From positions 1,074,985-1,138,984 of the forward strand of contig NZ_OY759719.1 in the NCBI RefSeq assembly GCF_963662555.1: a DNA stretch of 64,000 nt, read 5' to 3'. Of this stretch, positions 63,752 through 64,000 are shown piece by piece. Position 1 is the first letter of the stretch, and each line of letters starts with the position of its first letter. The DNA is from Thiomicrorhabdus sp. GTDB taxonomy: Bacteria; Pseudomonadota; Gammaproteobacteria; Thiomicrospirales; Thiomicrospiraceae. The notes under the pieces were generated by a model. That model did not search any database, was not told the origin of the DNA, and saw nothing but the letters and a program-made list of their open reading frames with translations. The position numbers and the translations under genes were made by a program.

Positions 63752-64000
63752 TTACCAGGCCTGGTAAAAAGGCTTTAAGGCTTCTCTTAACTTTTCTGGT
63801 GTTTCTAATGAACTTTTTAACGGTTCATGGCACCAAACGGCATCTGGCCAAACTTCATCATTCTCTTCTCTAAAAATTAAATGAATATGCTGGTTAGGGT
63901 TTTTATTACCAATTTTGGCGATATTAAAATGCTCTGCTATCTTATTTTGTTGGATGTATGCAATCAATTCATAGATGGCACCGTAAAGTTCTTGAATATA
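63752..64000 (-). CDS. HIT-family hydrolase, C-terminal part (5' end outside window)
   Basis: The minus-strand frame is open from the window edge to a TAA at 63752, giving 82 visible residues; the TTG at 63967 is internal. FNIAKIGNKNPNQHIHLIFREENDEVWPDAVW matches the HIT subfamily that reads ALGN-VPQLHVHVIAR-ND-AWP-PVWG, with the HxHxx catalytic triad start. HIT enzymes hydrolyse nucleotide phosphoramidates or dinucleoside polyphosphates. The last codons and stop (YQAW-stop) are the dispersed palindrome itself. Confidence 0.8.
   Translation of the reverse strand, partial: YIQELYGAIYELIAYIQQNKIAEHFNIAKIGNKNPNQHIHLIFREENDEVWPDAVWCHEPLKSSLETPEKLREALKPFYQAW
63754..63765. repeat. dispersed palindrome ACCAGGCCTGGT (exact)
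   Basis: Forms the end of the HIT gene: codons TAC CAG GCC TGG TAA give YQAW-stop on the minus strand. Confidence 0.9.

Noticed and set aside
1-64000. CRISPR array, prophage or restriction-modification locus
   Set aside because: No regularly spaced direct repeats, phage structural genes, integrase, nuclease or methylase of that kind was found; the palindrome copies are irregularly spaced by hundreds to thousands of bases.

Overview
The window is a compact, AT-rich chromosomal segment of a gammaproteobacterium. Gene content and order (dsbD-aroQ-accB-accC-prmA-dusB-fis-purH-purD, dnaX-ybaB-recR, an LPS core locus, FadL-type porin, tripartite RND pump) fit the Thiomicrospira/Thiomicrorhabdus/Hydrogenovibrio group best. 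That placement is inferred from protein resemblance and was not tested by a search. No prophage, transposase gene, CRISPR array or replication origin was seen.

Layout. 1-10.3 kb: 3' part of rlmKL, a CZB-GGDEF diguanylate cyclase, hemN, a DUF218 membrane protein, a PAS-PAS-GGDEF cyclase, clpB and a ComFB-like cyclic-dinucleotide receptor candidate. 10.5-21.1 kb: a long minus-strand housekeeping block (dsbD, aroQ, accB, accC, prmA, dusB, fis, purH, purD). 21.3-27.7 kb: fxsA, a YeeZ-like reductase, a FadL-family porin, a DUF302 lipoprotein, pdxB and an alpha/beta hydrolase. 28-34.7 kb: a TolC/adaptor/RND-permease operon and an exported GlcG/HbpS protein. 34.8-38.8 kb: tRNA-Ser(GGA), tRNA-Gly(UCC) and SRP RNA behind one strong promoter, then dnaX-ybaB-recR. 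38.9-42.6 kb: argF, argD, ilvE and a small zinc-finger protein. 42.7-60.9 kb: an LPS locus with late lipid A acylation and export (lpxL, msbA and a dual-specificity-type phosphatase in one operon), divergent from a long plus-strand run: phosphoethanolamine transferase, dgkA, hldD, waaC, several glycosyltransferases, ugd, UDP-glucuronate 4-epimerase, a sulfotransferase, an O-antigen ligase and a second phosphoethanolamine transferase. The window ends with a YdiJ-type FAD/FeS dehydrogenase and a partial HIT-family gene.

The most unusual feature is a dispersed 12-bp perfect palindrome, ACCAGGCCTGGT. I counted 13 exact copies and 4 one-mismatch copies by eye, where chance predicts far fewer than one. 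It sits in genes in all three reading frames (as QAW, PGLV or TRPG), between genes, and once forms the last codons and stop of a gene, so the constraint appears to act on DNA rather than protein. Other points of interest: an A9 slippage site in dnaX that would make a short gamma subunit, an internal Shine-Dalgarno/GTG start in clpB, a pair of ERIC-like palindromic repeats between purH and purD, a MITE-like element upstream of the RND operon, a duplicated sensor domain in DsbD, and a phosphatase embedded in the msbA-lpxL operon.
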